Position numbers and translations under genes: made by a program. Source: Salinispora pacifica CNR114 (lineage in GTDB: Bacteria > Actinomycetota > Actinomycetes > Mycobacteriales > Micromonosporaceae). From it: a stretch of DNA of 64,000 nt. Every line of letters starts with the position of its first letter. The first letter of the stretch is position 1. Shown here in pieces: positions 1 through 11,227 of the stretch. The stretch spans positions 75,928-139,927 of the forward strand of contig NZ_AZWO01000015.1 of NCBI RefSeq assembly GCF_000514775.1, read 5' to 3'. The notes below the pieces were generated by a model that was not told the origin of the DNA, did not search any database, and was given only the letters and a program-made list of their open reading frames with translations.

Positions 1-1
1 C

Positions 2-667
2 AGCGTCTGCACCAACACGATGTGCAACGTGCTGGGCGGCCAGGAGGTGTACGACGCCCTGGTCGAGCACCTCGGTGTCGGGCACGAGGAGACCACGGCC
101 GACGGCACGATCACCCTGGAGCACGCCGAGTGCCTGGCGGCGTGCGACTACGGACCGGTGATGACGGTCAACTACGACTTCTTTGACAACGTGGACCCGA
201 AGACGGCGGTCGGGGTGGTCGACGAGCTGCGGGCCGGTAACCAGCCGACCCCGAGTCGCGGGGCCCGGCTCTGCCGGCTGAAGGAGATGTCGGTGCAGCT
301 CGCCGGCTTCGCCGACGAGCGGGAGGGCGCGGTCGCCGATGGGGGCCCCGGCGAGCCGACCGTGCGTGGGCTGCGGCTGGCGCAGGAGCACGGCATCGCG
401 GTCACTGGGTTCGACCCGAACACGCCGATCCGCAGCAAGGCCGAGGCCGAGCAGGCCGCCGCCGAGGCGAAGGCGAAGGCCGAGGCCGCCAAGCCCGCCG
501 CCGGTTCGACTGGCGCGGCCCAGGAGAGCCGGCCGGCCGGTTACGCCAAACCCGCCAGCGACGCCAAGCCCGCGGGGGACGACGCGCCGGTGAAGGAGCG
601 CTCGTTGAAGGACGCAGCGGCGGGCATGGGAGATGCGGCCGGGAACGAAAGGGGCGCAGACCAGTGA
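2..667 (+). CDS. nuoE: NADH-quinone oxidoreductase subunit E (5' truncated by window edge)
   Basis: This is the peripheral-arm subunit of complex I that carries the [2Fe-2S] cluster N1a. The reading frame is already open at base 2 and encodes SVCTNTMCNVLGG, so the true start lies upstream; the first ATG at base 20 is internal. Cluster ligands are visible as the Cys of VCTNTMC and the Cys pair of CLAAC. After the thioredoxin-like fold comes a tail of about 90 residues rich in Ala, Lys, Glu and Pro that is absent from short homologues and looks disordered. The stop overlaps the nuoF GTG by 4 bp, so translation is probably coupled. Confidence 0.95.
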   Translation, partial: SVCTNTMCNVLGGQEVYDALVEHLGVGHEETTADGTITLEHAECLAACDYGPVMTVNYDFFDNVDPKTAVGVVDELRAGNQPTPSRGARLCRLKEMSVQLAGFADEREGAVADGGPGEPTVRGLRLAQEHGIAVTGFDPNTPIRSKAEAEQAAAEAKAKAEAAKPAAGSTGAAQESRPAGYAKPASDAKPAGDDAPVKERSLKDAAAGMGDAAGNERGADQ

Positions 668-1995
668 CCACTCCTCGGCCGGAGACGCTGGCCAAGCTCA
701 CGCCGGTGCTCACCAAGCGGTGGCTGTCGCCGGACGCCTGGCGGATCGGCACCTATGAGCGGCTGGATGGTTATGCCGCGCTACGCAAGGCGTTGGGTGC
801 CCACCCGGACGACCTGATCCAGCTGGTCAAGGACTCCGGGCTGCGCGGTCGGGGCGGCGCGGGCTTCCCGACCGGCCTCAAGTGGGGGTTCATCCCGCAG
901 GAGCCGGACGGTCGGGCCCCGACCCGACCGCACTACCTGGTGGTCAACGCGGACGAGGGTGAGCCGGGCACCTGCAAGGACCTGCCGCTGATGACGCACG
1001 ACCCGCACTCCCTGATCGAGGGTGTGATCATCGCGTCGTACGCGATCCGGGCCAACCGTGCCTACATCTACATCCGCGGCGAGGCGGTGCACGCCGCCCG
1101 CCGGCTGCGCCACGCGGTGCAGGAGGCGTACGCCCGGAACTACCTCGGGAAGAACATCCTCGGCAGCGGCTTCGATCTGGAGCTGGTGGTGCACTCGGGG
1201 GCCGGGGCGTACATCTGCGGTGAGGAGACCGCGCTCCTGGACTCGCTGGAGGGGTTCCGCGGCCAGCCCCGGCTGCGCCCGCCGTTCCCGGCGACCCACG
1301 GTCTGTACGCCAGCCCGACGGTGGTGAACAACGTCGGCACCATCGCCTCGGTTCCGTATCTCGTGCTGGGGGGCGCCGCCTGGTGGCGGAGCATGGGCAC
1401 GGAGAAGTCCTCCGGGCCGATGATCTACTCGCTCTCCGGTCGGGTTGTGAACCCGGGCCAGTACGAGTGCTCGATGGGGGTCACGCTCCGCGAGCTGATC
1501 GAGCTGGCCGGTGGCATGCAGCCGGGGCACTCGCTGCGGTTCTGGACGCCGGGCGGCTCGTCAACGCCGCTGCTGACCGCCGACCACCTGGACGTGCCGC
1601 TGGACTTCGAGGGGGTGGCGGCGGCGGGGTCGATTCTCGGCACCACGGCGACGCAGATCTTCTCCGACCAGGACTGCCCGGTCTACGCGACGTACCGGTG
1701 GCTGGAGTTCTACCACCACGAGTCGTGCGGCAAGTGCACCCCGTGCCGGGAGGGCAACTACTGGATGGTCCGGGTCTACCGCCGGATCCTCTCCGGCCAG
1801 GGCACCCAGGAGGACCTGGACACGCTCCTGGACACCTGCGACAACATCCTCGGCCGCTCGTTCTGCGGCCTCGGTGACGGTGCCACCAGCCCGGTGACCT
1901 CCTCGCTGAAGTACTTCAAGCAGGACTACCTCGACTATGTCGAGGGCCGGACCGCACCGAAGCTTTCCGACAAGCAGTTGGTGGGAGCCCACTGA
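664..1995 (+). CDS. nuoF: NADH-quinone oxidoreductase subunit F
   Basis: This 443-residue subunit holds FMN and the NADH site and accepts hydride at the start of the complex I electron path. The glycine-rich FMN/NADH segment [13 protein letters not shown] is at residues 59-71, with [12 protein letters not shown] downstream. The [4Fe-4S] N3 ligands form [12 protein letters not shown] near residue 355, and a fourth Cys is in SFCGLGDG near the C-terminus. Length is normal for the family. The GTG start overlaps the nuoE stop (GTGA), and its own TGA shares one base with the nuoG ATG. Confidence 0.97.
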   Translation: MTTPRPETLAKLTPVLTKRWLSPDAWRIGTYERLDGYAALRKALGAHPDDLIQLVKDSGLRGRGGAGFPTGLKWGFIPQEPDGRAPTRPHYLVVNADEGEPGTCKDLPLMTHDPHSLIEGVIIASYAIRANRAYIYIRGEAVHAARRLRHAVQEAYARNYLGKNILGSGFDLELVVHSGAGAYICGEETALLDSLEGFRGQPRLRPPFPATHGLYASPTVVNNVGTIASVPYLVLGGAAWWRSMGTEKSSGPMIYSLSGRVVNPGQYECSMGVTLRELIELAGGMQPGHSLRFWTPGGSSTPLLTADHLDVPLDFEGVAAAGSILGTTATQIFSDQDCPVYATYRWLEFYHHESCGKCTPCREGNYWMVRVYRRILSGQGTQEDLDTLLDTCDNILGRSFCGLGDGATSPVTSSLKYFKQDYLDYVEGRTAPKLSDKQLVGAH

Positions 1996-4514
1996 TGACG
2001 GACGTAGCCAAGCAGACCGAGACGGTCACGCTCACCATCGACGGTATTGAGGTCACCGCGCCCAAGGGGGAGCTGGTGATCCGGGTGGCCGAGCAGATGG
2101 GCGTTGAGATCCCTCGGTTCTGCGACCATCCACTGCTGGCCCCGGTGGGGGCCTGCCGGCAGTGCCTGGTCGAGGTGGAGGGGCAGCGCAAGCCGGTCGC
2201 CTCCTGCACCCAGACCGTCGCGGACGGCATGGTGGTAAAGACGCAGCTCTCCTCCCCGGTCGCCAAGAAGGCGCAGGAGGGGATGATGGAGCTGCTGCTC
2301 GTCAATCACCCGCTCGACTGCCCGATGTGCGACAAGGGCGGCGAGTGTCCGCTGCAGAACCAGGCGATGTCGACCGGCCGCACCGACTCCCGGTTCCACG
2401 AGCACAAGCGCGAGTACGAGAAGCCGCTGGAGATCAGCACGCAGGTGCTGCTCGACCGCGAGCGGTGCGTGCTCTGCCAGCGGTGCACCCGGTTCTCCGA
2501 GGAGATCGCCGGCGACAAGTTCATCGACCTGATGAACCGCTCGTCGGCAGAAGAGATCAACATCTACCGGGACGAGGCGTATGGCGACTCGGAGAGCGAG
2601 GACGGCGACGTGCCGTTCAACTCGTACTTCTCCGGTAACACCATCCAGATCTGCCCGGTGGGGGCGCTGACCGGCGCGCAGTACCGCTTCCGCGCCCGCC
2701 CGTTCGACCTGGTCTCCAGCCCCAGCATCTGCGAGCACTGCTCGGCCGGCTGCGCCCAGCGCACCGACTGGCGGCGGGGCAAGGTGCTGCGGCGGCTGGC
2801 CGGCGACGACCCGGCGGTTAACGAGGAGTGGAACTGTGACAAGGGGCGCTGGGGCTTCCAGTACGCCCGCGCCACCGACCGGCTGACCACGCCGCTGGTC
2901 CGGGACGAGCGCACCGGCGAGCTACGCGAGGCCTCCTGGAGCGAGGCGTTGACGGTCGCCGCCGACGGGCTGCGGGCCGCCCGCGACGGTGGATCGGGTA
3001 CGGCGGTGCTCACCGGCGGTCGGCTGACCGTCGAGGACGCCTACGCGTACGCGAAGTTCGCCCGGATCGCGCTGCAGACCAACGACCTCGACTTCCGGGC
3101 CCGGCCGGTCTCCCGCGAGGAGGCCGACTTCCTGGCCAGCTCGGTCGCCGGAGCCACCGATGTCAGCTACGCCGACATCGAGCAGGCGCCCGCGGTGGTG
3201 CTGGTCGGCCTGGAGCCGGAGGAGGAGTGCCCAATCCTCTTCCTGCGGCTGCGCAAGGCGCACCTGAAGAAGAATCTGACGGTCTACGCCATCGCGCCGT
3301 TCGCCACCCGTGGTCTGGAGAAGCTCGGTGCCAAGCTGGCCCGGGTGGTGCCGGGTGAGGAGGCGAGCGTGCTCGCCGAGCACGCGACGGTCGCCGAGGC
3401 GCTCAGCCAGCCGGGGGCGGTCCTGCTCGTCGGTGAGCGGCTGGGCGAGACCCCGGGTGGGCTCTCCGCTGCGGCGGAGGTGGCCCGGCGTACCGGCGCC
3501 AAGCTGGCCTGGGTGCCGCGGCGCGCCGGTGACCGGGGCGCGGTGGACGCGGGCTGTCTGCCGAACCTGCTCCCTGGTGGCCGTCTGGTCACCGAGCCCG
3601 CCGCCCGCGCCGAGCTGGGCGAGGCGTGGGATGTGCCGGCCGGAACCATTCCGAGTCAGGCGGGCCGGGACACGGACGCCATCCTCGCCGCGGCGAGCGC
3701 CGGCGAACTCGGCGCGCTGGTCGTCGCCGGCGTCGACCTGGCGGACCTGGCCGACCCCCGACTGGCCGAGCAGGCGCTGGACACGGTGCCCTTCCTGGTC
3801 AGCCTTGAGCTGCGCAACAGCGCGGTGACGCGGCGGGCGAACGTGGTCCTCCCGGTCGCCCCGGTGCTGGAGAAGGCGGGAAGCTTCCTGGACTGGGAGG
3901 GACGGCTGCGCCCCTTCGAGGCGGTGCTGAACACCGCCGCGATGACCGACGGCCGGGTGCTGGACGCGCTCGCCGCGCAGCTTGACGTACGGCTCGGCAC
4001 CGCTGACGTGCCGGCTGTCCGCCGCGAGTTGGGCGAGCTGCCGCGTACCCGGACCACGAAGCCGGCCCCGCCGACGGTGGCCCCGGCGGCCGTACCGCAG
4101 CCGGGCGCCGGCGAGGCGGTGCTGGCCACCTGGCACCAGCTGATCGACCTGGGCACGCTGACCGAGGGGGACGAGCACCTCGGTGGTACGGCCCGCCCAG
4201 CGGTGATCCGGCTGGCCCGGAGCACCGCGGAGTCGATCGGCGTCGCCGACTCGGACGCGGTGACCGTCGGCACCGAACGCGGCGGCGTGACCCTGCCGGT
4301 GGTGGTGACGGAGATGCCGGACGGCGTGGTCTGGCTGCCCACCAACTCGCCCGGATCGACCCTCCGCCGCAGCCTTGGCGTCGCGGCCGGCACCGTGGTG
4401 CGGATCTCCGCCGGTACGACCGGCTCGACCGTTCCCCCGCAGTCCGACGCGCAAGTCGCGGCCGACGTGACCGACCGCCCGGGCCCGCTCCTCAACTCCG
4501 GCGGTGTCCAGTGA
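1995..4514 (+). CDS. nuoG: NADH-quinone oxidoreductase subunit G
   Basis: This is the 839-residue iron-sulfur subunit of the complex I matrix arm. From the N-terminus it shows a 2Fe-2S ferredoxin domain ([15 protein letters not shown]), the His/Cys ligated cluster region ([17 protein letters not shown]), a 4Fe-4S segment (CVLCQRC), and then a molybdopterin-oxidoreductase-like domain starting with CEHCSAGC. The last belongs to the extra N7-type cluster found in some bacterial NuoG proteins. The C-terminal formate-dehydrogenase-like half is Ala/Pro-rich and probably does not bind molybdenum. It sits in the order F-G-H and overlaps nuoF by one base. Confidence 0.96.
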   Translation: MTDVAKQTETVTLTIDGIEVTAPKGELVIRVAEQMGVEIPRFCDHPLLAPVGACRQCLVEVEGQRKPVASCTQTVADGMVVKTQLSSPVAKKAQEGMMELLLVNHPLDCPMCDKGGECPLQNQAMSTGRTDSRFHEHKREYEKPLEISTQVLLDRERCVLCQRCTRFSEEIAGDKFIDLMNRSSAEEINIYRDEAYGDSESEDGDVPFNSYFSGNTIQICPVGALTGAQYRFRARPFDLVSSPSICEHCSAGCAQRTDWRRGKVLRRLAGDDPAVNEEWNCDKGRWGFQYARATDRLTTPLVRDERTGELREASWSEALTVAADGLRAARDGGSGTAVLTGGRLTVEDAYAYAKFARIALQTNDLDFRARPVSREEADFLASSVAGATDVSYADIEQAPAVVLVGLEPEEECPILFLRLRKAHLKKNLTVYAIAPFATRGLEKLGAKLARVVPGEEASVLAEHATVAEALSQPGAVLLVGERLGETPGGLSAAAEVARRTGAKLAWVPRRAGDRGAVDAGCLPNLLPGGRLVTEPAARAELGEAWDVPAGTIPSQAGRDTDAILAAASAGELGALVVAGVDLADLADPRLAEQALDTVPFLVSLELRNSAVTRRANVVLPVAPVLEKAGSFLDWEGRLRPFEAVLNTAAMTDGRVLDALAAQLDVRLGTADVPAVRRELGELPRTRTTKPAPPTVAPAAVPQPGAGEAVLATWHQLIDLGTLTEGDEHLGGTARPAVIRLARSTAESIGVADSDAVTVGTERGGVTLPVVVTEMPDGVVWLPTNSPGSTLRRSLGVAAGTVVRISAGTTGSTVPPQSDAQVAADVTDRPGPLLNSGGVQ

Positions 4515-4575
4515 GGGTGGGGAGAGCACGAGTGGGGCGAGTCAGCCTCGCAGTCGCGACCGAAAGGTGGGCACA

Positions 4576-5922
4576 GTGACCTTCCTCGCCCAGGAACCGA
4601 CGCTGGCCGATTTTGGCCGGGACCCCTGGTGGCTGGTCCTGATCAAGATTGTCTTCGCGTTCGCGTTCGGCCTGCTGGCCACGCTGCTCGGCGTCTGGTT
4701 CGAGCGGCGGGTCGTCGGCCGGATGGCGGTCCGGCCGGGTCCCAACCAGCTCGGCCCGTTCGGCCTGCTCCAGACGCTCGCGGACGGCATGAAGATGGCC
4801 TTCAAGGAGGACATCCTGCCGCGCTCCGCGGACAAGGTCGTCTACTTCTTCGCGCCGGTCATCTCGGTGGTCTGTGCGGTCACCGCGCTGTCGGTGATGC
4901 CCTTCGGCCCGATGGTCAGCATCTTCGGGCACCAGACGCCGCTGCAGGTCACCGATGTCTCGGTGGCGGTGCTGCTGGTCCTGGCCTGCTCGTCGATGGC
5001 GGTCTACGGCGTGGTGCTGGCGGGCTGGGCCTCCGGGTCGACCTACCCGCTCCTGGGGGGCCTGCGCTCCAGCGCACAGCTGATCTCGTACGAGGTCGCG
5101 CTGGGCCTCTCCGTCGTGGCGGTCTTCATGCTCTCCGGCACGATGTCGACCAGCGGGATCGTCGCGGCCCAGGGAGAACGCCCCCAGCTTGAGTTCTTCG
5201 GCTTGGATGTCGCGGCGCCCGGCTGGTACGCGATCCTGCTCTTCCCGAGCTTCGTCATCTTCTTCATCGCCATCGTCGGGGAGACCAACCGGGCCCCGTT
5301 CGACCTGCCCGAGGCCGAGTCCGAGTTGGTCGCCGGCTTCATGACGGAGTACAGCTCGCTGAAGTTCGCGCTGATCATGCTCTCCGAGTACGTCGCCATG
5401 GTGACCATGTCGGCGTTCACGGTGACACTCTTCCTCGGCGGCTGGCGCGCGCCGTGGCCGATCACCTCCTTCTGGGATGGGGCGAACTCCGGCTGGTGGC
5501 CGATGCTGTGGTTCTTCGGCAAGGTCCTCCTCCTCGTCTTTGTCTTCGTCTGGCTGCGGGGCACCCTGCCCCGGCTCCGCTACGACCAGTTCATGCGCCT
5601 CGGCTGGAAGGTCCTGCTTCCGCTCAACCTGGTGTGGATCCTGGTGTTGGCGGGTTGGCTGAAGACCCAGGGCTGGGAGCGCGCGGACCGGCTGATCCTC
5701 TACGGGGCCATCGCCGGTGTGGTGCTGATCGTCACCCTGTTCTGGCCGAACCGGCAGCCGGCGCCGAAGCCGACGCTGGCCGAGGAGGTCAACAACCGGC
5801 CGCCGGGCAGCTTCCCGCTGCCGCCGCTGGACCTTCAGGTACCACCGAGCCCGCGGACCCAGCGCATTGTCGCCGAGCGGGAGCCGGCCAACCTCGCCGA
5901 CACGGACTCCAGGGAGGTGTGA
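4576..5922 (+). CDS. nuoH: NADH-quinone oxidoreductase subunit H
   Basis: This is the membrane subunit at the junction of the two complex I arms, where it helps form the quinone chamber. It has about eight hydrophobic helices, with the conserved loop [18 protein letters not shown] and the early motif ERRVVGRM. I place the start at GTG 4576, preceded by AAAGGTGG, giving 448 residues that begin [13 protein letters not shown]. An in-frame GTG at 4504 would add 24 polar residues and overlap nuoG. A roughly 55-residue C-terminal tail is Pro-rich and cytoplasmic. Confidence 0.94.
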   Translation: MTFLAQEPTLADFGRDPWWLVLIKIVFAFAFGLLATLLGVWFERRVVGRMAVRPGPNQLGPFGLLQTLADGMKMAFKEDILPRSADKVVYFFAPVISVVCAVTALSVMPFGPMVSIFGHQTPLQVTDVSVAVLLVLACSSMAVYGVVLAGWASGSTYPLLGGLRSSAQLISYEVALGLSVVAVFMLSGTMSTSGIVAAQGERPQLEFFGLDVAAPGWYAILLFPSFVIFFIAIVGETNRAPFDLPEAESELVAGFMTEYSSLKFALIMLSEYVAMVTMSAFTVTLFLGGWRAPWPITSFWDGANSGWWPMLWFFGKVLLLVFVFVWLRGTLPRLRYDQFMRLGWKVLLPLNLVWILVLAGWLKTQGWERADRLILYGAIAGVVLIVTLFWPNRQPAPKPTLAEEVNNRPPGSFPLPPLDLQVPPSPRTQRIVAEREPANLADTDSREV

Positions 5923-5923
5923 C

Positions 5924-6559
5924 GTGGGCGCGATCACCGGAACGTTCAAGGGCTTCGGGGTCACTTTCTCGCACATGTTCAAGAAGGTGGTCACCACCGA
6001 CTACCCGTTCAAGCCGCCGGTCGCGGCACCGCGCTATCACGGGCGGCACATCCTCAACCGGCACCCGGACGGCTTGGAGAAGTGCATCGGCTGCGAGCTG
6101 TGTGCCTGGGCCTGCCCGGCGGACGCGATCTACGTGGAGGGCGGCGACAACACGGAGGAGGAGCGTTTCTCCCCCGGCGAGCGGTACGCCAGCGTCTACC
6201 AGATCAACTATGCCCGCTGCATCTTCTGCGGACTCTGCATCGAGGCGTGCCCGACCCGCTCGTTGACCATGAGCAACGAGTACGAGCTGGCCCGGGACAA
6301 CCGCGAGGACCTGATCTTCACCAAGGAGCAGCTCCTGGCGCCGCTGCTGTCCGGAATGGAGCAGCCGCCGCACCCGATGCGGTTGGGTGACAGCGAGAAG
6401 GACTACTACGTCGGCGCGTTGGAGAACCCGGGCACCTCAGCCGGGGCGGAGCGCTCGCCGATGGGCCCCGGCCGCTACCGGATCAGCGAGCACCCCGGTG
6501 TGCAGTTCCCCGGCGCCGACCAGGCCGCAGAGCGGGCGGACAAGGGAGACGGAGCATGA
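5924..6559 (+). CDS. nuoI: NADH-quinone oxidoreductase subunit I
   Basis: This 8Fe ferredoxin subunit carries clusters N6a and N6b and passes electrons toward N2. Two complete ligand sets are visible: [12 protein letters not shown] and [12 protein letters not shown]. The start is set at GTG 5924, right behind the Shine-Dalgarno AGGGAGG at 5911-5917. A start 57 bases upstream would lie inside nuoH and lacks such a site. The protein has 211 residues, with a C-terminal extension after the second cluster motif as in other actinomycetes. Its stop overlaps the nuoJ ATG. Confidence 0.95.
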   Translation: MGAITGTFKGFGVTFSHMFKKVVTTDYPFKPPVAAPRYHGRHILNRHPDGLEKCIGCELCAWACPADAIYVEGGDNTEEERFSPGERYASVYQINYARCIFCGLCIEACPTRSLTMSNEYELARDNREDLIFTKEQLLAPLLSGMEQPPHPMRLGDSEKDYYVGALENPGTSAGAERSPMGPGRYRISEHPGVQFPGADQAAERADKGDGA

Positions 6560-7326
6560 CCACGCAGACGGTGCTCGCCGCGGCGGGTTCGGTACCCGGA
6601 GGTGAGGCAGTCACCTTCTGGATCCTCGCCCCGCTGGCGCTGATCGGCGCGATCGGCATGGTCGCCGCCCGCAACGCGGTGCACTCGGCGCTGATGCTGG
6701 TCCTGACGATGCTCTGCCTGGGCGTCTTCTACGTGGTCCAGGCCGGGCCGTTCATCGGCCTGGTGCAGATCATCGTCTACACCGGCGCGATCATGATGTT
6801 GTTCCTCTTCGTGCTGATGCTGGTGGGCCGCGGCGCCTCGGATTCGGTGATCGAGACGCTGCGCGGCCAGCGGGTCGCGGCGCTGGTGCTCGGCGTCGGG
6901 TTCGCTGGACTCGTCGGCACCGGCATGTACCGGGCGCTGGCCGGTAGCACCGCCGCCGGTCTCGCCCAGGCCAACGCCGAGGGCAACGTGCAGGGCGTCG
7001 CCCGGCTGCTGTTCACCAAGTACGTCCTCGCCTTCGAGCTGACCTCGGCGCTGCTGATCACGGCGGCGGTCGGTGCGATGGTGCTGGCGCACATCGAGCG
7101 GCGCCGGGAGGACCGGATGGACCAGGCGGCCACCATGAGGGCGCGGTTCCGTCCCGGTAACTACCCCGGCCCGAAGCCGGGCCCCGGCGTCTTCGCCACC
7201 TCCTCGTCGGTCGCCACGCCGGCCCGCCTGCCCGACGGCCGGCTGGCCGAGCAGAGCACCCCGGAGATCCTGCCGGTCCGTGAGCTGACCGCCGAGGACA
7301 CGACGTTGAAGGGGACCGAAAAGTGA
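6556..7326 (+). CDS. nuoJ: NADH-quinone oxidoreductase subunit J
   Basis: This is a complex I membrane subunit with five predicted helices in the first 175 residues. The third holds the conserved kinked pi-bulge region ([19 protein letters not shown]) thought to transmit conformational change. At 256 residues it is longer than the E. coli protein because of a soluble Pro/Arg-rich C-terminal tail, common in actinobacteria. It overlaps nuoI by ATGA and nuoK by GTGA. Confidence 0.94.
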   Translation: MTTQTVLAAAGSVPGGEAVTFWILAPLALIGAIGMVAARNAVHSALMLVLTMLCLGVFYVVQAGPFIGLVQIIVYTGAIMMLFLFVLMLVGRGASDSVIETLRGQRVAALVLGVGFAGLVGTGMYRALAGSTAAGLAQANAEGNVQGVARLLFTKYVLAFELTSALLITAAVGAMVLAHIERRREDRMDQAATMRARFRPGNYPGPKPGPGVFATSSSVATPARLPDGRLAEQSTPEILPVRELTAEDTTLKGTEK

Positions 7327-7640
7327 GCGAGTTCTTCTCGGTCGAGCCGAACTACTACCTGGTCCTCGCCGCGGTGCTGTTCACCATCGGCGCCGCCGGG
7401 GTACTCGTCCGGCGGAACGCGATCGTGCTGTTCATGTGCGTTGAGCTGATGCTCAACGCGGCCAATCTGACCCTGGTCACCTTCAGCCGGATCAACGGTG
7501 ACCTCAACGGGCAGATCATTGCGTTCTTCGTGATGGTGGTGGCCGCGGCCGAGGTCGTGGTCGGACTCGCGATCATCATGGCGATCTACCGGACCCGACG
7601 CTCGGCGAGCGTCGACGACGCCAACCTGCTGAAGTACTGA
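7323..7640 (+). CDS. nuoK: NADH-quinone oxidoreductase subunit K
   Basis: This small (105-residue) three-helix subunit of the proton-pumping arm is related to MrpC. The conserved membrane glutamates appear in [14 protein letters not shown] and in [11 protein letters not shown]. The GTG start overlaps the nuoJ stop by 4 bp. Ten bases separate its stop from the nuoL start. Confidence 0.96.
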   Translation: MSEFFSVEPNYYLVLAAVLFTIGAAGVLVRRNAIVLFMCVELMLNAANLTLVTFSRINGDLNGQIIAFFVMVVAAAEVVVGLAIIMAIYRTRRSASVDDANLLKY

Positions 7641-7650
7641 GGGGCCTGCG

Positions 7651-9612
7651 GTGATGGAGATTCTGGCGAAAGCCCCCGTCGAGCCGGTGGGCGCCGTCAC
7701 GTACGGGACCGCCGAGGGGTTGCTCGGCAGCGTCTGGCTGCTGGTGGCGATCCCGCTGGTCAGCGCGGCGATCCTGCTGCTACTCGGCCGGCGGGCGGAC
7801 CGGTGGGGGCACTGGCTGGGTGTCGCGTCGGTCGGTGTCGCGTTCCTGCTTGGCCTGACCTACTTCTTCCAGCTCCGCGGCGTGGAGAACCGGTCCGTTG
7901 AGCTGAGCCTCTGGGATTTCATCGCGGTCGGTGACCTCCGGGTGGACTTCGGTCTGCTCTTCGACCCGTTGGCGGCGGTCTTCGTACTGCTGATCACCGG
8001 GGTGGGCTTCCTGATCCACCTGTACGCGGTGGAGTACATGGCCCACGACCCGGGGCGTCGGCGGTTCTTCGCGTACTTCAACCTGTTCGTCGCCGCCATG
8101 CTCCTGCTGGTGCTCGGCAACAACTACGTGATGCTCTTCTTCGGCTGGGAGGGCGTCGGGCTGGCGTCGTACCTGCTGATCTCCTTCTGGTACGTGCGGC
8201 CCGCCGCCGCCACCGCCGGTAAGAAGGCGTTCCTGATGAACCGGGTCGGCGATGCCGGCCTGCTGATCGGCATCTTCATCATGTTCGCCACCCTGGGCAC
8301 CACGCAGTACGACGAGGTCTTCTCCGGTGTCGGCTCGCTGACCGCCACCACGGTCCTGCTGCTCGGGCTGCTCCTGCTGCTCGGTGCCGCCGGCAAGTCG
8401 GGTCAGTTCCCACTGCAGGCGTGGCTCCCGGACGCGATGGAGGGCCCGACCCCGGTCTCGGCGCTCATCCACGCCGCCACCATGGTCACCGCGGGTGTGT
8501 ACCTGATCGCCCGCTCCAACCCGATCTTCTCGGCGAACTCGACGCTGCAGCTGGTCGTGGTGAGCGTCGGCGCGCTGACGCTGCTGCTCGGCGCCATCAT
8601 CGGCATGGCCAAGGACGACATCAAGCGGGTGCTCGCCTGGTCGACGGTGAGCCAGATCGGCTACATGTTCCTCGGCGTCGGCCTCGGTGGCGCGGCGTAC
8701 GCGCTGGCCATCGTGCACCTGCTGGCGCACGGCTTCTTCAAGGCCAACATGTTCCTGGGCGCCGGCTCGGTGATGCACGGGATGAAAGACCAGGTCGACA
8801 TCCGGCGCTTCGGCGGGCTGGCGAAATACATGAAGATCACCTGGTTGACCTTCATGGCCGGCTGGCTGGCGATCATCGGCCTGCCGCCCTTCTCCGGCTT
8901 CTTCTCCAAAGAGCCGATCATCGTGGCCGCGTTCGAGCGGGACGACTGGACGGCCTGGCTGTTCGGCATGGCGGCCCTGCTCGGTGCCGGCCTGACCGCG
9001 TTCTACATGACCCGGCTGTTCGTGCTCACCTTCCACGGCCCGGCTCGCTGGACCGAGGAGATCGACCACCCGCACGAGTCGCCGAAGCTGATGACGATCC
9101 CGCTGATCCTGCTCGCGGTCGGTTCGATCGGCGCCGGTGCCCTGATGGTCGGGCCGGTCCCCGAGTGGCTGGAGGCGACCGCCGGACTGGGCGGTGGCTC
9201 GGAGGCCGCGCACGAAACGGTGCTCTCGCACCTCGCCATCACGATCCTGTCGATCGGGGTAACCGTGATCGGCGCCGGGCTCGCCTGGTTCCTGTTCCGG
9301 CGCGGCACGGCCACCGAGCCGCAGCCGGCGGGGGTGCTGGTCACCGCCGCCCGGAAGAACCTCTACACCGACGCCGTCAACGAGACGGTGTTCGAGAAGC
9401 CGGGCATCTTCCTCACCCGGGCGCTGGTCTACCTGGACAACCGGGGCATTGACGGACTGGTCAACGCCCTCGCCGCCGGCGTCGGCGGTGGCTCGGGTCG
9501 GCTCCGGCGGCTGCAGACCGGCTTCGTCCGGTCGTACGCCACCTCGATCCTGGCTGGTGCCCTGCTGGTGGTGGCGGCCTTCCTGGCCGTCGAGGCGGGG
9601 TGGCTGGTGTGA
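7651..9612 (+). CDS. nuoL: NADH-quinone oxidoreductase subunit L
   Basis: This is the terminal antiporter-like subunit (653 residues), with about 14-16 membrane helices and the long lateral helix near its C-terminus. Conserved antiporter features are present: FFGWEGVGLASYLLI with the ion-pair glutamate, KSGQFPLQAWLPDAMEGPTP with the pumping lysine, and HAATMVTAGVYL. The start is GTG 7651, with ATG 7654 an equally possible in-frame start. Its stop is followed by an 82-base gap before nuoM, the longest spacing within the operon. Confidence 0.96.
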   Translation: MMEILAKAPVEPVGAVTYGTAEGLLGSVWLLVAIPLVSAAILLLLGRRADRWGHWLGVASVGVAFLLGLTYFFQLRGVENRSVELSLWDFIAVGDLRVDFGLLFDPLAAVFVLLITGVGFLIHLYAVEYMAHDPGRRRFFAYFNLFVAAMLLLVLGNNYVMLFFGWEGVGLASYLLISFWYVRPAAATAGKKAFLMNRVGDAGLLIGIFIMFATLGTTQYDEVFSGVGSLTATTVLLLGLLLLLGAAGKSGQFPLQAWLPDAMEGPTPVSALIHAATMVTAGVYLIARSNPIFSANSTLQLVVVSVGALTLLLGAIIGMAKDDIKRVLAWSTVSQIGYMFLGVGLGGAAYALAIVHLLAHGFFKANMFLGAGSVMHGMKDQVDIRRFGGLAKYMKITWLTFMAGWLAIIGLPPFSGFFSKEPIIVAAFERDDWTAWLFGMAALLGAGLTAFYMTRLFVLTFHGPARWTEEIDHPHESPKLMTIPLILLAVGSIGAGALMVGPVPEWLEATAGLGGGSEAAHETVLSHLAITILSIGVTVIGAGLAWFLFRRGTATEPQPAGVLVTAARKNLYTDAVNETVFEKPGIFLTRALVYLDNRGIDGLVNALAAGVGGGSGRLRRLQTGFVRSYATSILAGALLVVAAFLAVEAGWLV

Positions 9613-9694
9613 TCGACCTCAGGAGGCGGTCGGGGAACCCCGCGGTGGCCGCCGTCGGCGGACCGCACAGTGACGACGGAGGTAAGGCCGCGTA

Positions 9695-11227
9695 ATGTCC
9701 GACTTCCCGTTTCTTTCGGTGCTCACCGTGGCGCCGCTGGTCGGTGCCCTGGTGGTCGCCGTCCTGCCCCGCCGCCGGCCGGAGTTGGCCAAACAGGTGG
9801 CGCTCGGCTGGTCGCTGTTGGTGCTGGCGCTCTCGGTGGTCATGTGGGTGACCTGGCAGACCGGCGGTGACCGGTTCCAGTTCCGCGAGTCCTATCCGTG
9901 GATTCCGAACTGGGGCGTCAACTTCACCTTCGCCGCCGACGGCATCGCGCTGGTCATGCTGATGCTGATCGCGCTGCTGGTGCCGCTGGTGATTCTGGCG
10001 TCCTGGCACGACGCCGAGTCGTCCAAGCGGTCGGTGCCGGTCTACTTCGCCCTGTTGCTGGTGCTCGAGTGCACGATGATCGGCGTCTTCGCCGCCGCCG
10101 ACGTCTTCCTCTTCTACGTGTTCTTCGAGGTCATGCTCGTGCCGATGTACTTCCTCATCGGCAGTTACGGCGGACACCAGCGGCAGTACGCGGCCGTGAA
10201 GTTCTTCCTCTACTCGCTGGTCGGCGGCTTGTTCATGCTCGCCGCGGTGATCGGCCTCTGGGTGGTCGGCGGAAAGACCTTCGACTGGGTGGCGCTGTCG
10301 CAGGTGGACATCTCCACCGGTGCCGAACGTTGGCTCTTCCTCGGTTTCTTCATCGCCTTCGCCATCAAGGCCCCGTTCTTCCCGTTCCACACCTGGCTGC
10401 CGGACGCCGGTGGCGCTGCCCCTGCGGGTGCTGCCGCGCTGCTGGTCGGGGTACTCGACAAGGTCGGGACGTTCGGTCTGCTGCGCTACTGCCTGCCGCT
10501 GTTCCCGGATGCGGCCAGGTGGTTCGCGCCGTGGGCGCTGGCGCTGGGCGTGATCGGCATCATCTACGCGGCGCTCCTCGCGATCGGTCAGAACGACCTG
10601 AAGCGGCTGGTGTCGTACACCTCGATCGCGCACTTCGGCTTCATCGGGGTCGGCATCTTCGCGTTCACCAGCCAGGCGGCCACCGGCGCGGTGCTCTACA
10701 TGGTCAATCACGGGCTCGCCACCGGTCTGCTCTTCCTGGTGGTCGGGATGCTGGTCGCCCGCCGGGGCTCCGCGCTGATCAGCGACTTCGGCGGCGCCGG
10801 CAAGCTGGTTCCGCTGCTGGCCGGGGTGCTCTTCTTCGCTGGTCTCGCCTCGCTGGCGCTGCCCGGCACCGCACCGTTCATCTCCGAGTTCCTGGTGCTG
10901 ATCGGCACCTTCTCGGTGAACAAGCCGGTGGCGGTGATCGCCACGCTCGGGATCATCCTGGCCGCCGCGTACGTGCTGTGGATGGTGCAGCGCACCACCC
11001 AGGGCACGCTCAACCCGGCGCTGACCGAGGTCGAGGGGATGAAGCGTGACCTGAACCTGCGCGAGAAGGTCGTGGTGGCCCCGCTGGTCGCGCTGATCGT
11101 GCTGCTCGGCTTCTACCCGAAGCCGGTCACGGATGTCATCAACCCTGCGGTCCAGGCGACCATGCAGGATATCGGCAAGACTGACCCGGCCCCGTCGGCC
11201 GGAACTCCACAGGAGGCGAGCCGGTGA
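9695..11227 (+). CDS. nuoM: NADH-quinone oxidoreductase subunit M
   Basis: This is the second antiporter-like proton channel of complex I: 510 residues and about 14 helices. The signature FFEVMLVPMYFLIG holds the essential glutamate, and KAPFFPFHTWLPDA holds the lysine of the proton path. The ATG at 9695 follows GACGGAGGTAAGG, a good ribosome site. The stop overlaps the nuoN start (GTGA). Confidence 0.96.
   Translation: MSDFPFLSVLTVAPLVGALVVAVLPRRRPELAKQVALGWSLLVLALSVVMWVTWQTGGDRFQFRESYPWIPNWGVNFTFAADGIALVMLMLIALLVPLVILASWHDAESSKRSVPVYFALLLVLECTMIGVFAAADVFLFYVFFEVMLVPMYFLIGSYGGHQRQYAAVKFFLYSLVGGLFMLAAVIGLWVVGGKTFDWVALSQVDISTGAERWLFLGFFIAFAIKAPFFPFHTWLPDAGGAAPAGAAALLVGVLDKVGTFGLLRYCLPLFPDAARWFAPWALALGVIGIIYAALLAIGQNDLKRLVSYTSIAHFGFIGVGIFAFTSQAATGAVLYMVNHGLATGLLFLVVGMLVARRGSALISDFGGAGKLVPLLAGVLFFAGLASLALPGTAPFISEFLVLIGTFSVNKPVAVIATLGIILAAAYVLWMVQRTTQGTLNPALTEVEGMKRDLNLREKVVVAPLVALIVLLGFYPKPVTDVINPAVQATMQDIGKTDPAPSAGTPQEASR

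Noticed and set aside
4492..5997. 501-residue open frame on the minus strand across nuoH
   Set aside because: It mirrors the nuoH coding frame, is rich in Arg, Asp, His and Gln, and has no recognisable motif. Similar long antisense frames over nuoG, nuoL, nuoM, nuoN, topA and holB were left out for the same reason.
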